Assembly: GCA_014695255.1 (NCBI GenBank)
Contig: JACJNX010000075.1
Coordinates: 186,001 to 250,000 of the forward strand
Direction: 5' to 3'
From: Cyanobacteria bacterium FACHB-63
GTDB lineage: Bacteria; Cyanobacteriota; Cyanobacteriia; Leptolyngbyales; Leptolyngbyaceae
DNA: 64,000 bases
In this document: piece by piece, positions 1 through 9,037 of the stretch
How positions within the stretch are numbered: the stretch's first letter is position 1
Layout: each line of letters starts with the position of its first letter
Notes under the pieces: generated by a model
What the model was told of the DNA's origin: nothing
The model's database searches: none
What the model saw: only the letters and a program-made list of their open reading frames with translations
Made by a program: the position numbers and the translations under genes

Positions 1-1
1 T

Positions 2-76
2 GCCCGCTTTGAAGCGCCATTAGCCCTGCTTCTAGCTGATTCTGACAAGAAGCAGACTCCGGAAAAGAAGACATAG
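2..76 (+). CDS. 3' end of an unidentified gene (partial)
   Basis: An open frame runs in from the left edge and stops at TAG (74-76). It encodes 24 residues: a leucine/alanine-rich stretch, then a lysine-rich hydrophilic tail ending KKT. The composition looks like the C-terminus of a real protein, but there is too little sequence to name a family. It could be a chance frame. Confidence 0.4.
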   Translation, partial: ARFEAPLALLLADSDKKQTPEKKT

Positions 77-184
77 GGTTCCCTGAACGACAGCGATTCT
101 AGAGTACCCAACGAAATCTTTAAAGAATGGTCGGTGTGAATTCCAATTCAAAAAACAAACGCGGCAAATTACCCATTCGTTGTG

Positions 185-213
185 TCGTGGTCGTCGTATT
201 CGTGGTCGTCGTA
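185..213. repeat. two tandem copies of a 15-bp unit
   Basis: TCGTGGTCGTCGTA occurs at 185-198 and again at 200-213, giving a period of 15 bp in the non-coding stretch between the upstream partial gene and the panC/cmk stop. No function is apparent. The rest of 77-297 shows no convincing gene. Confidence 0.6.
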
Positions 214-297
214 GAGACGCGAACACCGAAGGTGCAGCGAAGCTCCTAATCGCGTCTCTATCCAGCGCAAATCCCCTGACGATCGACAATATCGACA

Positions 298-1869
298 TCA
301 AATCGAAACCGGTGCCGTTTTTTCCTGATACAGACTGACAATCCGTTGTAACACTTCCGCCACCGCCAAGTTGTCGGATTGAATCTCGATCGCATCCTCC
401 GCCTTCCGCAACGGTGAAATGACGCGAGTGCTGTCCTTACGATCGCGCTCAAAAATCGCGGCTTCTAACTCTGCCAAACTCACCTCTGGCTGTCCCAGAG
501 TCTTTAGATCGTGCTGTCTACGCCGCGCTCTTTCTTGAATCGAAGCCGTTAAATAAATCTTGACTTCGGCATCCGGGAAAACGTGCGTTCCAATATCGCG
601 ACCATCAACCACGATGCCCCCGCGCCGACCGTAATTCTGCTGCTGCTTTACTAATGCTTCCCGCACCGCCGCCTGTGCCGCGATCGTCGAAACATGCGCC
701 GTCACTTCTGGAGTCCGAATCGCCTGCGTCACATCTTGCCCGTTGACAAACACGATCGGAGTTGCCGTATCGGTCTGAAAATCGATCTCACACTGATGCG
801 CCAATTCTGCAACCGTCGGTTCATCGTTCAAATCTGCGCCCGATTGCAGCACAAACCAAGTCAGCGCCCGATACATCGCGCCCGTATCCAAATAAAACAA
901 GCCCAACTCAGCCGCTACTGCCCGTGCCACCGTCGATTTTCCCGCTCCCGCAGGACCATCAATCGCAATCATCGGGCGACGATCGCGCAGCACACAATTG
1001 TCAATCAGGCGGGTCGAACCCAAACGCGCAGCCAGCGCTAACAAACCCTCATCAGTCACAGAGTCTAAAGATTTCAGCGTCATCGGATCAACAAGTTCGA
1101 TATATTCTGGTCGCAGTTCAGAAACTTTTTCGAGTTCCTGTTTTACTGCCTGCACTAAGGTAGCACTTACACGCTCTCCAGATCGAAACAGTTTTTCAGC
1201 TTGTGACAATCCTCGATAAAGCGCAGTTGCCTTTATTTTCTCTTCATCTGATAAGTATTGATTTCGGGACGAAAGCGCTAAACCGCTGGGTTCCCGCACG
1301 ATCGAGCAGGGTACAATCTCAACTGGCAAATTCAAATCTTTCACCATTTGCTGAATTACCGCGAGTTGCTGAGCATCTTTTTGCCCAAAATAAGCTCGAT
1401 CGGGCTGCACCAAATTAAAAAGTTTTGTCACAATTGTCACCACGCCTTCAAAATGCCCAGGACGAAACGCGCCACATAGTCCAGAAGTTAGCTCGATCGG
1501 CGGCTGAACTCTCGTCGGAGTAGGCGGACTGACTCCCATTTCTGCGGCATCAGGCGCAAAGATCACGTCAACCCCAACCGCTTCACACAGAGATCGATCG
1601 CGCTCCAAAGTGCGAGGATAGCGGCTCAGATCCTCGTTTGCCCCAAATTGCAGCGGATTGACAAAAATGCTGACGACAACGATTTGATTTTCCTGGCGCG
1701 CTCGTTGAATCAGGCTCAAATGTCCAGCGTGGAGTGCGCCCATCGTAGGAACAAACCCGATCGTTGATCGTGAGATCGTCGATTCAGTGGAACCCGTCGT
1801 GATCGGTTGTTTTCCCTGAGCTAAGTTCAAGTAGCACCGCAATCCTGCGACGGTCGTAAACAGGCGCAC
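298..1869 (-). CDS. panC/cmk: bifunctional pantothenate synthetase / cytidylate kinase
   Basis: This is the cyanobacterial fusion of two cytoplasmic enzymes, about 523 aa. The N-terminal half is PanC, which condenses pantoate and beta-alanine with ATP to give pantothenate for CoA. It shows VPTMGALHAGH, the nucleotidyltransferase HxGH region, plus FVNPLQFG and YFGQKDAQQ. The C-terminal half, from about residue 300, is cytidylate kinase, with the P-loop DGPAGAGKST, YLDTGAMYR and VDGRDIGT. Both halves look complete. I place the start at GTG 1869, because AGGAGG lies 5-6 nt upstream and family proteins start MRLFTTVAGLR. An ATG 27 bp further upstream is in frame but lies before this Shine-Dalgarno site. 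The gene stands alone. Confidence 0.95.
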   Translation of the reverse strand: MRLFTTVAGLRCYLNLAQGKQPITTGSTESTISRSTIGFVPTMGALHAGHLSLIQRARQENQIVVVSIFVNPLQFGANEDLSRYPRTLERDRSLCEAVGVDVIFAPDAAEMGVSPPTPTRVQPPIELTSGLCGAFRPGHFEGVVTIVTKLFNLVQPDRAYFGQKDAQQLAVIQQMVKDLNLPVEIVPCSIVREPSGLALSSRNQYLSDEEKIKATALYRGLSQAEKLFRSGERVSATLVQAVKQELEKVSELRPEYIELVDPMTLKSLDSVTDEGLLALAARLGSTRLIDNCVLRDRRPMIAIDGPAGAGKSTVARAVAAELGLFYLDTGAMYRALTWFVLQSGADLNDEPTVAELAHQCEIDFQTDTATPIVFVNGQDVTQAIRTPEVTAHVSTIAAQAAVREALVKQQQNYGRRGGIVVDGRDIGTHVFPDAEVKIYLTASIQERARRRQHDLKTLGQPEVSLAELEAAIFERDRKDSTRVISPLRKAEDAIEIQSDNLAVAEVLQRIVSLYQEKTAPVSI

Positions 1870-2047
1870 AAGCCCTCCTAACTCTGTCTCATACAAATCT
1901 CTCTAAGTTTAGTGAATCCCCAGGATTTTTTGCGTATATCCGAGTGGATTCGGAGACGAAAATGAAATACTGACCCAATGTTCAATACCAAATCTCTAAG
2001 TGGGTAGTTTCGACTAGCGTAGTGGGACAATGAGTTCGATCGCCGAA

Positions 2048-2644
2048 TTAAGGCTCTCTGATTTCAGGCGATCGTACTTCCTTCCGCAAAAACATCCGTC
2101 TCGGTTTTCCCAAGAACCAATCCCAACTCGGCTGAATCTCTTCTAGCTGATATCCCAACTTAAAGTAAAGCCGCTTTGCTGCCTCATTTGTTTCCAGCAC
2201 ATGCAGATAAATATTGCGATAGCCCCACTCCCGCACATACGGCTCACACGCCAATAGCAACTGCTGCGCTACTCCTTGCCGCCTCGCGTCTTCCTGCACA
2301 GCTAAATTCGACAGATACATATACTGATTGGTACGCACCTGCCATGGGTTCACACCGCGTAATCCAATCTCAACCGTTCCCACTAATCGCTCTGCTCGAT
2401 CGCTCGTATCAATTGCTACCAAACAAACATAATTCGGTGCCGGAAATCGTGTTCGGCTCCTTAGATCCTCATGAATGCCGACTCGAATCACTGGAGCCAG
2501 CCACGGCAAAAACGACGGGTACAGCGGAAAGCTATCTACCAAAATTCCCGCAATTTCATACAAATCTGAAGGCTGTACCGCCCGAACGCGATAGCGAGTC
2601 GGACTGGAAAAATCTGTTTGTCGCGAAGAAACGCTCACAAGCAC
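2048..2644 (-). CDS. GNAT-family N-acetyltransferase
   Basis: A 198-aa acetyltransferase of the GNAT fold, which transfers acetyl from acetyl-CoA to an amine. The substrate cannot be read from sequence. The core motifs are in the second half: a beta4 strand with YLSNLAVQED, the acetyl-CoA pyrophosphate-binding motif RRQGVAQQLL, and the late motif NEAAKRLYFKLGYQ. This resembles RimI-like or general stress acetyltransferases. The longest frame begins with GTG at 2644, and a second GTG lies two codons in; neither has a strong Shine-Dalgarno. It is separated from psbT upstream by a strong hairpin terminator, so it probably has its own promoter. Confidence 0.85.
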   Translation of the reverse strand: MLVSVSSRQTDFSSPTRYRVRAVQPSDLYEIAGILVDSFPLYPSFLPWLAPVIRVGIHEDLRSRTRFPAPNYVCLVAIDTSDRAERLVGTVEIGLRGVNPWQVRTNQYMYLSNLAVQEDARRQGVAQQLLLACEPYVREWGYRNIYLHVLETNEAAKRLYFKLGYQLEEIQPSWDWFLGKPRRMFLRKEVRSPEIREP

Positions 2645-2700
2645 CGAGTAAACCCAACATTCACATCCTAAATCAGCTTGTCCGAAACCGTTGCAAAAAA

Positions 2701-2729
2701 AGAACCCGCTTCAGACTGAAGCGGGTTCT
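2701..2729. terminator. strong bidirectional hairpin terminator (psbB-psbT)
   Basis: A 13-bp perfect stem (AGAACCCGCTTCA / TGAAGCGGGTTCT) with a 3-nt loop is flanked by an A-run on the left and a T-run on the right. It can therefore act as an intrinsic terminator in either direction. It lies directly after psbT on the minus strand and upstream of the acetyltransferase gene. Confidence 0.9.
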
Positions 2730-2745
2730 TTTTGTAATCGTGAGA

Positions 2746-2841
2746 TTACTTACCAATTCTCGGCGGTTCCCGAAACGCGATCGCAAAGAATAAAACGCCA
2801 ATCGCCAAAGCCAAAATCAAGATATATGCAACGCTTTCCAT
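2746..2841 (-). CDS. psbT: photosystem II small subunit PsbT
   Basis: A 31-codon frame reading [15 protein letters not shown], then [11 protein letters not shown], with a short basic tail. This is the single-helix thylakoid subunit PsbT, which sits at the PSII dimer interface. One transmembrane helix spans about residues 4-24, with a short cytoplasmic tail. It lies 62 bp downstream of psbB on the same strand, the conserved psbB-psbT arrangement, and is followed by a terminator. The length matches the family (about 31-35 aa). psbH and psbN, often nearby in plastids, are not present here. Confidence 0.95.
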   Translation of the reverse strand: MESVAYILILALAIGVLFFAIAFREPPRIGK

Positions 2842-2903
2842 GATGTGTCCCAAGATAAAGAATCGAGTCGGGTCTAAGCGAATTGCCTAGACCCGTGAAG
2901 CCA

Positions 2904-4436
2904 TTACGCTTCTGTTCTCTGAAGTGTAGTTTTGTCACCCACTTTCGCGAAGCGTCCCCATTCGACTTGCTCTTCTGACAGATCCGGGTCAACCCCAGCA
3001 AACACATCCCGGAAGATGGTTCGAGATCCGTGCCAGATGTGACCAAAGAAGAACAGCAGCGCAAACACAGCATGACCAAACGTAAACCATCCACGCGGGC
3101 TGGTGCGGAACACACCATCCGAATTTAGAGTTTCACGATCGAATTCAAACGGTTCGCCTAACTGAGCAGCACGCGCATAACGCTTAACCTGCGCCGGATC
3201 GCTGATGGTCTGTCCATCTAACTTACCGCCATAGAAGCTAACGGTTACGCCCGCTTGCTCAAAACTGTACTTCGACTCAGCTTTACGAAACGGAATGTCT
3301 GCGCGAATCACGCCATCGCTATCTTGGAGAATCACAGGGAAGTTCTCGAAGAAGTTCGGCAAGCGACGGACAAACAATTCACGACCTTCGCCATCCTTGA
3401 ATACCGGATGTCCGACCCAAGTCTGAGCAATTCCATCGCCTTTGTTCATCTGACCCGTACGGAACAAGCCACCTTTCGCGGGGCTGTTACCAACGTAATC
3501 GTAGAACGCCAGCTTCTCAGGAATTTGGTTGTAAGCCTCAGACAGGCTTGCGCCATCTGCAACCGAATTTTGAACGCGACGATCGATTTCCTGGCGGAAG
3601 AAGCTGCTATCCCACTGATAGCGCGTCGGACCAAAAAGCTCGATCGGAGTGGTTGCGTTGCCGTACCACATCGTTCCTGCAACTACGAATGCTGCAAAGA
3701 ACACAGCTGCAATACTGCTCGACAACACCGTTTCGATGTTCCCCATTCTCAGAGCGCGATAGAGGCGCTCTGGCGGACGGACGCTGAGGTGGAATAAGCC
3801 AGCAATAATGCCAACAATGCCCGCTGCAATATGGTGCGCCACGACTCCACCCGGATTAAACGGGTTAAATCCAGCCGGACCCCATTCAGGCGCGACAGCC
3901 TGAATGTGACCCGTTACACCATAGGCATCAGACACCCACATTCCGGGACCAAACAGTCCAGTTAAGTGGAACGCACCGAAACCAAAACAAAGTAATCCTG
4001 ACAAGAACAAATGAATCCCGAACATTTTCGGCAAGTCGAGCGCAGGTTCACCTGTGCGCGGATCGCGGAAAAGCTCCAAATCCCAATAAACCCAGTGCCA
4101 GCAAGCTGCCAAGAACAGCAAGCCCGATAAAACGATGTGGGCAGCCGCAACGCCCTCAAACGACCAGAAGCCTGGATCGGTGACGGTTTCACCCGTAACG
4201 CTCCAACCGCCCCAGGAAGAGGTTACGCCGAGTCTTGCCATAAACGGCAGCACGAACATACCTTGTCTCCACATGGGGTTCAGAACTGGATCGCTTGGAT
4301 CAAAAATGGCAAGCTCATAAAGCGCCATTGATCCTGCCCAACCTGCTACCAGTGCGGTGTGCATCAGGTGAGTCGCAATCAACCGTCCCGGATCATTCAC
4401 CAGAACTGTGTGTACGCGGTACCAGGGTAGTCCCAT
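2904..4436 (-). CDS. psbB: photosystem II CP47 chlorophyll-binding protein
   Basis: A 510-aa core antenna protein of photosystem II, in the thylakoid membrane, that binds chlorophyll a and carotene and passes excitation to the D1/D2 reaction centre. The N-terminus [19 protein letters not shown] is diagnostic. Six hydrophobic segments carry histidine ligands (for example [13 protein letters not shown] and [10 protein letters not shown]). A large lumenal loop separates helices 5 and 6, and the last helix contains [20 protein letters not shown]. The length is normal for the family and the frame is intact. It is transcribed with psbT. The divergent 362-bp region upstream separates it from the ferredoxin gene. 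Confidence 0.98.
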   Translation of the reverse strand: MGLPWYRVHTVLVNDPGRLIATHLMHTALVAGWAGSMALYELAIFDPSDPVLNPMWRQGMFVLPFMARLGVTSSWGGWSVTGETVTDPGFWSFEGVAAAHIVLSGLLFLAACWHWVYWDLELFRDPRTGEPALDLPKMFGIHLFLSGLLCFGFGAFHLTGLFGPGMWVSDAYGVTGHIQAVAPEWGPAGFNPFNPGGVVAHHIAAGIVGIIAGLFHLSVRPPERLYRALRMGNIETVLSSSIAAVFFAAFVVAGTMWYGNATTPIELFGPTRYQWDSSFFRQEIDRRVQNSVADGASLSEAYNQIPEKLAFYDYVGNSPAKGGLFRTGQMNKGDGIAQTWVGHPVFKDGEGRELFVRRLPNFFENFPVILQDSDGVIRADIPFRKAESKYSFEQAGVTVSFYGGKLDGQTISDPAQVKRYARAAQLGEPFEFDRETLNSDGVFRTSPRGWFTFGHAVFALLFFFGHIWHGSRTIFRDVFAGVDPDLSEEQVEWGRFAKVGDKTTLQRTEA

Positions 4437-4798
4437 TTGACTACTCTCCTCCTCTAAATTACGTCTACTGCAACGCTTCTTTCAGCCTTTTGTTAAAGTG
4501 CCTAATACTGGTAACTTTACCAGACAAAGCATCCCGTAACCCCGCCGTTTCTGCGCTCCAGCCGTTCACAAGAACGTTGAATCGCGACCATGACAAGGGA
4601 TTGATAAAAAATGAAAGTGTATAAAGAAGTGTAACCAGTGTTAGAAGCGATTGCAAGCGAATCGCGATCGTCTGAAATTCTTTCCCATTCCTGCTTTTCA
4701 CTTATTAATATTTCTTAATTTTTGAGCGAAATGAGGTACAACTAAAGAAAGCATTTTGAGTGCCAATCAATCTAAAAATTCTCTTCAAGAGGAAGACT
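4437..4798. promoter_or_regulatory. divergent intergenic region between psbB and a ferredoxin gene
   Basis: A 362-bp region lies between two divergently transcribed genes, so it must hold promoters for both. An AGAGGAAG ribosome-binding site precedes the ferredoxin ATG and TCCTCCTCT (AGAGGAGGA on the minus strand) precedes psbB. The stretch near 4700-4745 is AT-rich. A 78-codon minus frame inside it resembles nothing and is not called. Confidence 0.6.
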
Positions 4799-5170
4799 AT
4801 GCAACCAGCAGACACCGATCTCCAACCCGTTGAAGAAGCTGTCGTTCAGGAGCCACCGAAACCTGCATTCCAGTCTGCCAGCATCAATTTTGTCAAAGAA
4901 GGTAAAGAAGTGGTCGCGGCTCAAGGCGCGAATCTGCGGATTAAAGCGATCGAGAATCAAGTTGATCTCTACACCTTTGGTGGCAAGTTAATGAACTGCG
5001 GCGGCAACGGTCAATGTGGCACTTGCATTGTCGAAGTGATTGAAGGGATGGAAAATCTCTCGCCGCGCACTGCATTCGAGGAGCGCAAATTAAAGAAAAA
5101 ACCTGCTTCTTATCGTCTCGCTTGTCAAGCGCTAGTCAACGGGGCAGTCAGCGTTAAGACCAAGCCTTAG
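4799..5170 (+). CDS. 2Fe-2S ferredoxin
   Basis: A 123-aa soluble electron carrier with a beta-grasp ferredoxin domain in its last 90 residues and a 30-residue acidic N-terminal extension. The cluster ligands are visible: [12 protein letters not shown] gives C-x5-C-x2-C, with the fourth cysteine in RLACQA near the C-terminus. The first spacing is x5, as in adrenodoxin-type ferredoxins, rather than the x4 of the photosynthetic PetF type. The preferred start is ATG 4799, with AGAGGAAG just upstream; the frame itself opens 39 bp earlier. It sits between psbB (divergent) and psbM (48 bp downstream), a context that suggests a role linked to photosystem II. The electron partner is unknown. Confidence 0.85.
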   Translation: MQPADTDLQPVEEAVVQEPPKPAFQSASINFVKEGKEVVAAQGANLRIKAIENQVDLYTFGGKLMNCGGNGQCGTCIVEVIEGMENLSPRTAFEERKLKKKPASYRLACQALVNGAVSVKTKP

Positions 5171-5218
5171 TGGTATTCTAGAAAGTGTTGATGCCAAGTT
5201 TAAAAGGGGTCGTGCTTT

Positions 5219-5335
5219 ATGCAAGTTAATGATTTGGGATTTATTGCGTCGATTCTGTTTGTGCTTGTGCCGAGCGTGTTTCTGCTGATTCTCTATATCC
5301 AAACCGCCAGCCGCCAGCCCAAAGACGAGCAATAA
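5219..5335 (+). CDS. psbM: photosystem II small subunit PsbM
   Basis: A 38-aa single-helix protein beginning [19 protein letters not shown], with a short polar tail ending in QPKDEQ. This matches PsbM, which lies at the PSII dimer interface near PsbT. The hydrophobic helix spans about residues 6-28. AAGGGG upstream serves as ribosome-binding site. It is 48 bp downstream of the ferredoxin stop and probably co-transcribed with it, and is followed by a hairpin terminator. Confidence 0.95.
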   Translation: MQVNDLGFIASILFVLVPSVFLLILYIQTASRQPKDEQ

Positions 5336-5355
5336 AACTTCACAATCTCACTCAG

Positions 5356-5392
5356 AAAAAGCGCTGAAGATCGAGCATCTTTGGCGCTTTTT
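5356..5392. terminator. bidirectional hairpin terminator after psbM
   Basis: AAAAAGCGC pairs with GCGCTTTTT, and an inner AAGAT/ATCTT stem continues the hairpin. The ends are A-rich and T-rich. It separates psbM from the convergent hypothetical gene. Confidence 0.8.
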
Positions 5393-5394
5393 GC

Positions 5395-5745
5395 TTATCT
5401 TTCGGTTTCAGAGCAAGTGTCATCTTCGGCAATCAGATTTCGCAGAAACTCCTGAAGCGGCATGCGATTGATGTAGGGCCATCCCCCCGTCGCTTCAATA
5501 TCTTTCAATAAACTATAGAGCGCCTGACGATTACTGGGTAGTGCCTCCTGAAACAAGCCTTCTCGAATCTCCCGATGCAGAATTTCGAGGACTCTTAGCA
5601 AGGCAAGCAGCGCGAGTCCGTCTCCGGTTGAATCCTCCGCGATCGAGCGAATCGTCTGCGCCAACTGCTCAAGCTCTGCTGATCGCTGCGTAATTTCCTC
5701 CGCCTTACTCTTGCCATAATCTCTGATCATCGTGTCGTGATCCAT
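5395..5745 (-). CDS. hypothetical protein, helical, 116 aa
   Basis: An unrecognised protein. It is predicted mostly alpha-helical and soluble, with no signal peptide or membrane segment. The N-terminal half is acidic and Glu/Gln/Ala-rich with a heptad-like pattern; the C-terminal part contains an aromatic GGWPYINRMPLQEFL segment and an acidic tail. A GAGGAGCGACC ribosome-binding site precedes the ATG. The gene converges with psbM across a shared terminator. The good start signal and non-random composition suggest a real gene, but I cannot assign a function. Confidence 0.7.
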   Translation of the reverse strand: MDHDTMIRDYGKSKAEEITQRSAELEQLAQTIRSIAEDSTGDGLALLALLRVLEILHREIREGLFQEALPSNRQALYSLLKDIEATGGWPYINRMPLQEFLRNLIAEDDTCSETER

Positions 5746-6010
5746 GCTGGTCGCTCCTCAGTTGCATCTACTTACCAGGAAAAGGCTTTAATACCCTATC
5801 GCTTTTTGGCGATCGAGACCGTTGCCCTCAGCACTGTAACTTCTTCTGTTCTATCCGCGATCGTCTTCGATTCTTAAAATGTTTACCAATATCTGTAAAA
5901 TGCTATGAGAGGTTCGATTGAACCACACCAGAATTTATAGAAACTCGATGAGATCTGACAGCAGTGCCAAAACACCCTGACAGAATTTTTACATTACTTT
6001 GAGGTTGACC

Positions 6011-6838
6011 ATGAGGTATCGCGCATTAATTGTGACACTGCTGGCGTTCTGCCTGAGTGTTCTAACGGCTTGTAGTGACGCTACTGCTACTAGTACGGAA
6101 GGATTGACCTACGAGCAAATTCGCGGCACAGGCTTAGCCAATAGCTGCCCCCAAATTGAGGAAACATCTCGCGGCTCGATCGCGATCGAAGCCGGCAAAT
6201 CCTACAGCATCACCGGATTGTGCCTCCAGCCCACGACCTACTTTGTCAAAGAAGAATTGGTCAACAAGCGCCGTGAAGCTGAGTTTGTCCCCGCGAAAGT
6301 GATGACCCGCTACACCTCGTCGATCGATGCGGTGTCAGGAACATTGACGGCAAACCCAGATGGTAGCTTGACCTTTGTCGAAGAAGATGGTCTAGACTTC
6401 CAGGCAATTACCGTTCAGCTACCGGGTGGCGAACGGATTCCCTTCTTGTTCACCATTAAAGGATTGGTGGCGACGACCGCGCCGGGTTCGTCCACGATTA
6501 ACACTTCAACCGACTTCATTGGAAACTTCCGCGTTCCGTCCTACCGGACCTCTAACTTCCTCGACCCGAAAGGCCGCGGTTTGACCACAGGTTACGATAA
6601 TGCCGTAGCGCTTCCAGCTTCAGCAGACTCAGAAGAGTTGAGAAAAGAGAACGTCAAACGTTTCCAGCTTGACAAGGGCGCAATTTCGCTGCAAGTGGCA
6701 AAAATTGACAGCGCTACTGGCGAGATTGCAGGAACGTTTGAGAGTGAACAGCCCTCTGAAACTGATATGGGATCTCGTGAAGCCAGCGAAGTGAAGATTC
6801 GCGGCTTGTTCTATGCACGAGTTGCGCCTGCTGCTTAG
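6011..6838 (+). CDS. psbO: photosystem II manganese-stabilising protein PsbO
   Basis: The 33-kDa extrinsic lumenal subunit that stabilises the oxygen-evolving Mn4CaO5 cluster, about 275 aa. Family marks include LTYEQIRGTGLANSCP, the second conserved cysteine in ITGLCLQP (the disulfide pair), FTIKGLVA and the C-terminal SEVKIRGLFYARV. The export signal is a hydrophobic stretch ending LSVLTACSDA, which fits a lipobox (L-T-A-C), so the mature protein may be lipid-anchored at Cys21. A TTG lies 12 bp upstream in frame, but GAGG seven bases before the ATG supports the start used here. The gene is monocistronic, with a terminator 60 bp downstream. Confidence 0.96.
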   Translation: MRYRALIVTLLAFCLSVLTACSDATATSTEGLTYEQIRGTGLANSCPQIEETSRGSIAIEAGKSYSITGLCLQPTTYFVKEELVNKRREAEFVPAKVMTRYTSSIDAVSGTLTANPDGSLTFVEEDGLDFQAITVQLPGGERIPFLFTIKGLVATTAPGSSTINTSTDFIGNFRVPSYRTSNFLDPKGRGLTTGYDNAVALPASADSEELRKENVKRFQLDKGAISLQVAKIDSATGEIAGTFESEQPSETDMGSREASEVKIRGLFYARVAPAA

Positions 6839-6899
6839 ATTCTCGTTGATCTAGGAACTGCCAATTTAACGCGCTCTTTTTCAGAGCCATTTATTTCTT

Positions 6900-6922
6900 G
6901 GGGCAAGCTGCCCCATTTTTTT
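6900..6922 (+). terminator. rho-independent terminator after psbO
   Basis: GGGGCA-AGC-TGCCCC, a 6-bp GC stem with a 3-nt loop, is followed by A and seven T. This is a textbook intrinsic terminator on the plus strand. The remaining sequence to 7228 is the AT-rich leader of the sigma-factor gene and shows no other gene. Confidence 0.9.
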
Positions 6923-7228
6923 GCGCATTTTAATTTTGTAAAATCCAATCTTCATACTTGTTCAGAATTTATCCATAAAGTGATTCAGATCACGGTGAGC
7001 TAACGTTCCGTGGAAATGCAGTTGTACGCAATTCGATTAAAGAAATAAGTTTAATTTGTCACCAAGAGGAGAGCAAAAATCCAGCAGTTTCAACGACCTG
7101 CTTGAAACTTTTGTTCTTATCTCTCCGATCGCATCTGGGTGTGATTTCTACCATCACAGTTCTCACAGAAGCAGCAAAAAATCGGGTTTGACACCTTCTT
7201 AAGCGTAAGCTCATCACTGAAATTCGTC

Positions 7229-8002
7229 ATGCCTAATCTTGTCTCTACCGATTTAAGAAACGAAACGTTACAACTGCTCCGTGAGTATCAAAAGTCGGCA
7301 TCGGCTTCTATCCGTAATCAACTGGTTGAACTGAATATTGGGCTAGTGAGAAAAGAAGCGCATCATTGGGTGAATCAGTGTACGGAAAGCTACGATGATC
7401 TGCTTCAAGTTGGATCGATTGGATTAATTCGGGCGATCGAGCGCTTTGATATGTCGAAAGGGCACGCCTTTAGCTCGTTTGCGATTCCCTACATCCGGGG
7501 TGAGATTCAGCATTATCTGCGCGACAAAAGCCCCTCGGTGCGAATTCCGCGTCGTTGGCAAGCGCTTCAACGCCAAGCGGTCTGGGTGATTCGAGACTTT
7601 CAAGCGCAACATCGCAGACCCCCCACTGATGCTGAAATCGCGGCGGCGCTGGATATTGCGCTCGGAGAGTGGCAGGAAATTCGATTAGCGGGTCAAAATC
7701 GCGCCCTGCTGAGCCTAGATACCCCAATTGGTGACGAAGAAGGGACTGCATCCCTAGGAGATCTCGTTCCAGATGCCCGTTATCGCAGCTTTCAACTCGT
7801 TCAGGAAGACCGCATTCGACTTCAGCAAGCTTTGGTTCAGTTAGAACATCGAACCCGTGAAATTTTGGAATTCGTTTTTCTCTACGATTTAACTCAGAAA
7901 GAAACCGCAGAACGCTTGGGAATTAGTGCTGTTACCGTCTCTCGTCAAGTAAAAAAAGGACTGCAAAAGCTGCAAGCCATCATGGTTTGTACTGAAGCTT
8001 AA
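7229..8002 (+). CDS. sigF: RNA polymerase sigma factor, group 3 (SigF-like)
   Basis: A 257-aa alternative sigma factor with the full sigma-70 layout of the SigB/SigF/FliA group. Region 2 spans about residues 30-110 (YDDLLQVGSIGLIRAIERFD, then FSSFAIPYIRGEI). Region 3 includes RRPPTDAEIAAAL, and region 4 has a helix-turn-helix LTQKETAERLGISAVTVSRQ near the end. Region 1.1 is absent, as expected for group 3. In Synechocystis, SigF controls type IV pili and motility; a similar role here is inference. It is followed 164 bp later by a lipoprotein gene that may belong to the same envelope theme. Confidence 0.9.
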   Translation: MPNLVSTDLRNETLQLLREYQKSASASIRNQLVELNIGLVRKEAHHWVNQCTESYDDLLQVGSIGLIRAIERFDMSKGHAFSSFAIPYIRGEIQHYLRDKSPSVRIPRRWQALQRQAVWVIRDFQAQHRRPPTDAEIAAALDIALGEWQEIRLAGQNRALLSLDTPIGDEEGTASLGDLVPDARYRSFQLVQEDRIRLQQALVQLEHRTREILEFVFLYDLTQKETAERLGISAVTVSRQVKKGLQKLQAIMVCTEA

Positions 8003-8166
8003 GCAGAAAAGCTACGAGAATTTACGCAAAAATTTTTAGCGAGTCGTCTCTTGAGCGAGATCGGGGCACACTGTCATCACACGGATCGTTCTCTGTTGCG
8101 GGTCATTTAAGTTTGGGCTGTGAACCGCGATCGAGGCTAATCCTAAGTCGAATTTTGGGAGTGATC

Positions 8167-8937
8167 ATGAGCAAGCGGTTCACAAAGCAAGTTACGGGGA
8201 ATCTTCCAAGCAGAACACTGATTCTTTGTGCGGGTGCATTTACGCTTTGGCTGAGCGGCTGCACGACGGGCGAGGAAACTGCGACGATTAATCCTTCGCC
8301 CGCAGCTAACCTATCCACACCTGCTCAGGCATTTGCCAAGCCAACCGTCCCTGCTAAAGACGCAGCAAAATTGGGAGGCGAGCAATCAGGAAACAAAATT
8401 GCGGGTCTACTGCAATCGACTGATCCATTAGAGCGAGCGAAACAAGTTCAGCGTGGCATCAGTAGCGGGAAAGATCCGTTTTCAAGTGTTCCACCGCTTG
8501 TTTCGTTCAAGGTTCCGGTGGCACCGCTATCTACAGCACAGCCAACGGAATCTACTCCCACTCCACAGCCACAAGTGAAACCCGAACCCAGCAATCGACC
8601 AACTGCGACTTTGCCAAAACCAGAGCCGCAGTCGCCGATTCGCCCGCTTCCGCCGCTGCCTGATTCGAGCTTGGCAAAGGGAGTGCAAATCACGGGTGTC
8701 GTGGTCGTGGGTGGTGTACCGCAGGTGATTGTGCAGGCTCCGAATGAAGCAACCAGTCGCTATGTCCAAGTAGGACAGCGCATTGCAAACGGGCAGGTCT
8801 TGATCAAGCGGGTCGAAATGAATAGCGGATCTGAACCGATTGTGATTCTGGAGCAAAACGGCGTTGAGGTAGCGCGATCGGTGGGAGGTGGAACTCAACC
8901 CACTGCAACCCTGCTGACGGTTCGATTGTTTGGCTAA
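8167..8937 (+). CDS. proline-rich lipoprotein with PilP/GspC-like C-terminus
   Basis: A 256-aa exported protein. The first 32 residues form a signal ending in the lipobox LSGC, so the mature protein should be lipid-anchored. Residues of about 110-180 are Pro/Thr/Gln-rich and probably disordered. The last 80 residues form a compact beta-rich domain (ITGVVVVGGVPQVIVQAP, VQVGQRIANGQVL) resembling the homology region of PilP or GspC, which links inner- and outer-membrane parts of pilus or secretion machines. That similarity is by eye only. I start at ATG 8167, preceded by GGGAG, not at the TTG 54 bp upstream. Its position behind sigF, a pilus regulator elsewhere, fits loosely. Confidence 0.7.
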   Translation: MSKRFTKQVTGNLPSRTLILCAGAFTLWLSGCTTGEETATINPSPAANLSTPAQAFAKPTVPAKDAAKLGGEQSGNKIAGLLQSTDPLERAKQVQRGISSGKDPFSSVPPLVSFKVPVAPLSTAQPTESTPTPQPQVKPEPSNRPTATLPKPEPQSPIRPLPPLPDSSLAKGVQITGVVVVGGVPQVIVQAPNEATSRYVQVGQRIANGQVLIKRVEMNSGSEPIVILEQNGVEVARSVGGGTQPTATLLTVRLFG

Positions 8938-9037
8938 GACTCGCTACAATTTGCAACAGCTTGCAGTCAACTTCGGGAGACAAGCGCTAGAGTTGAAACA
9001 CTGATTCTCTAGCGCGGGTTTCCGAAGTTGTTGGGTT

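Noticed and set aside
32-301. 89-codon minus frame at the left edge
   Set aside because: Overlaps the 15-bp repeat, has Arg-rich composition from the repeat and no recognisable features.
4465-4701. 78-codon minus frame upstream of psbB
   Set aside because: Lies in a divergent promoter region, has no ribosome-binding site of note and resembles no family.
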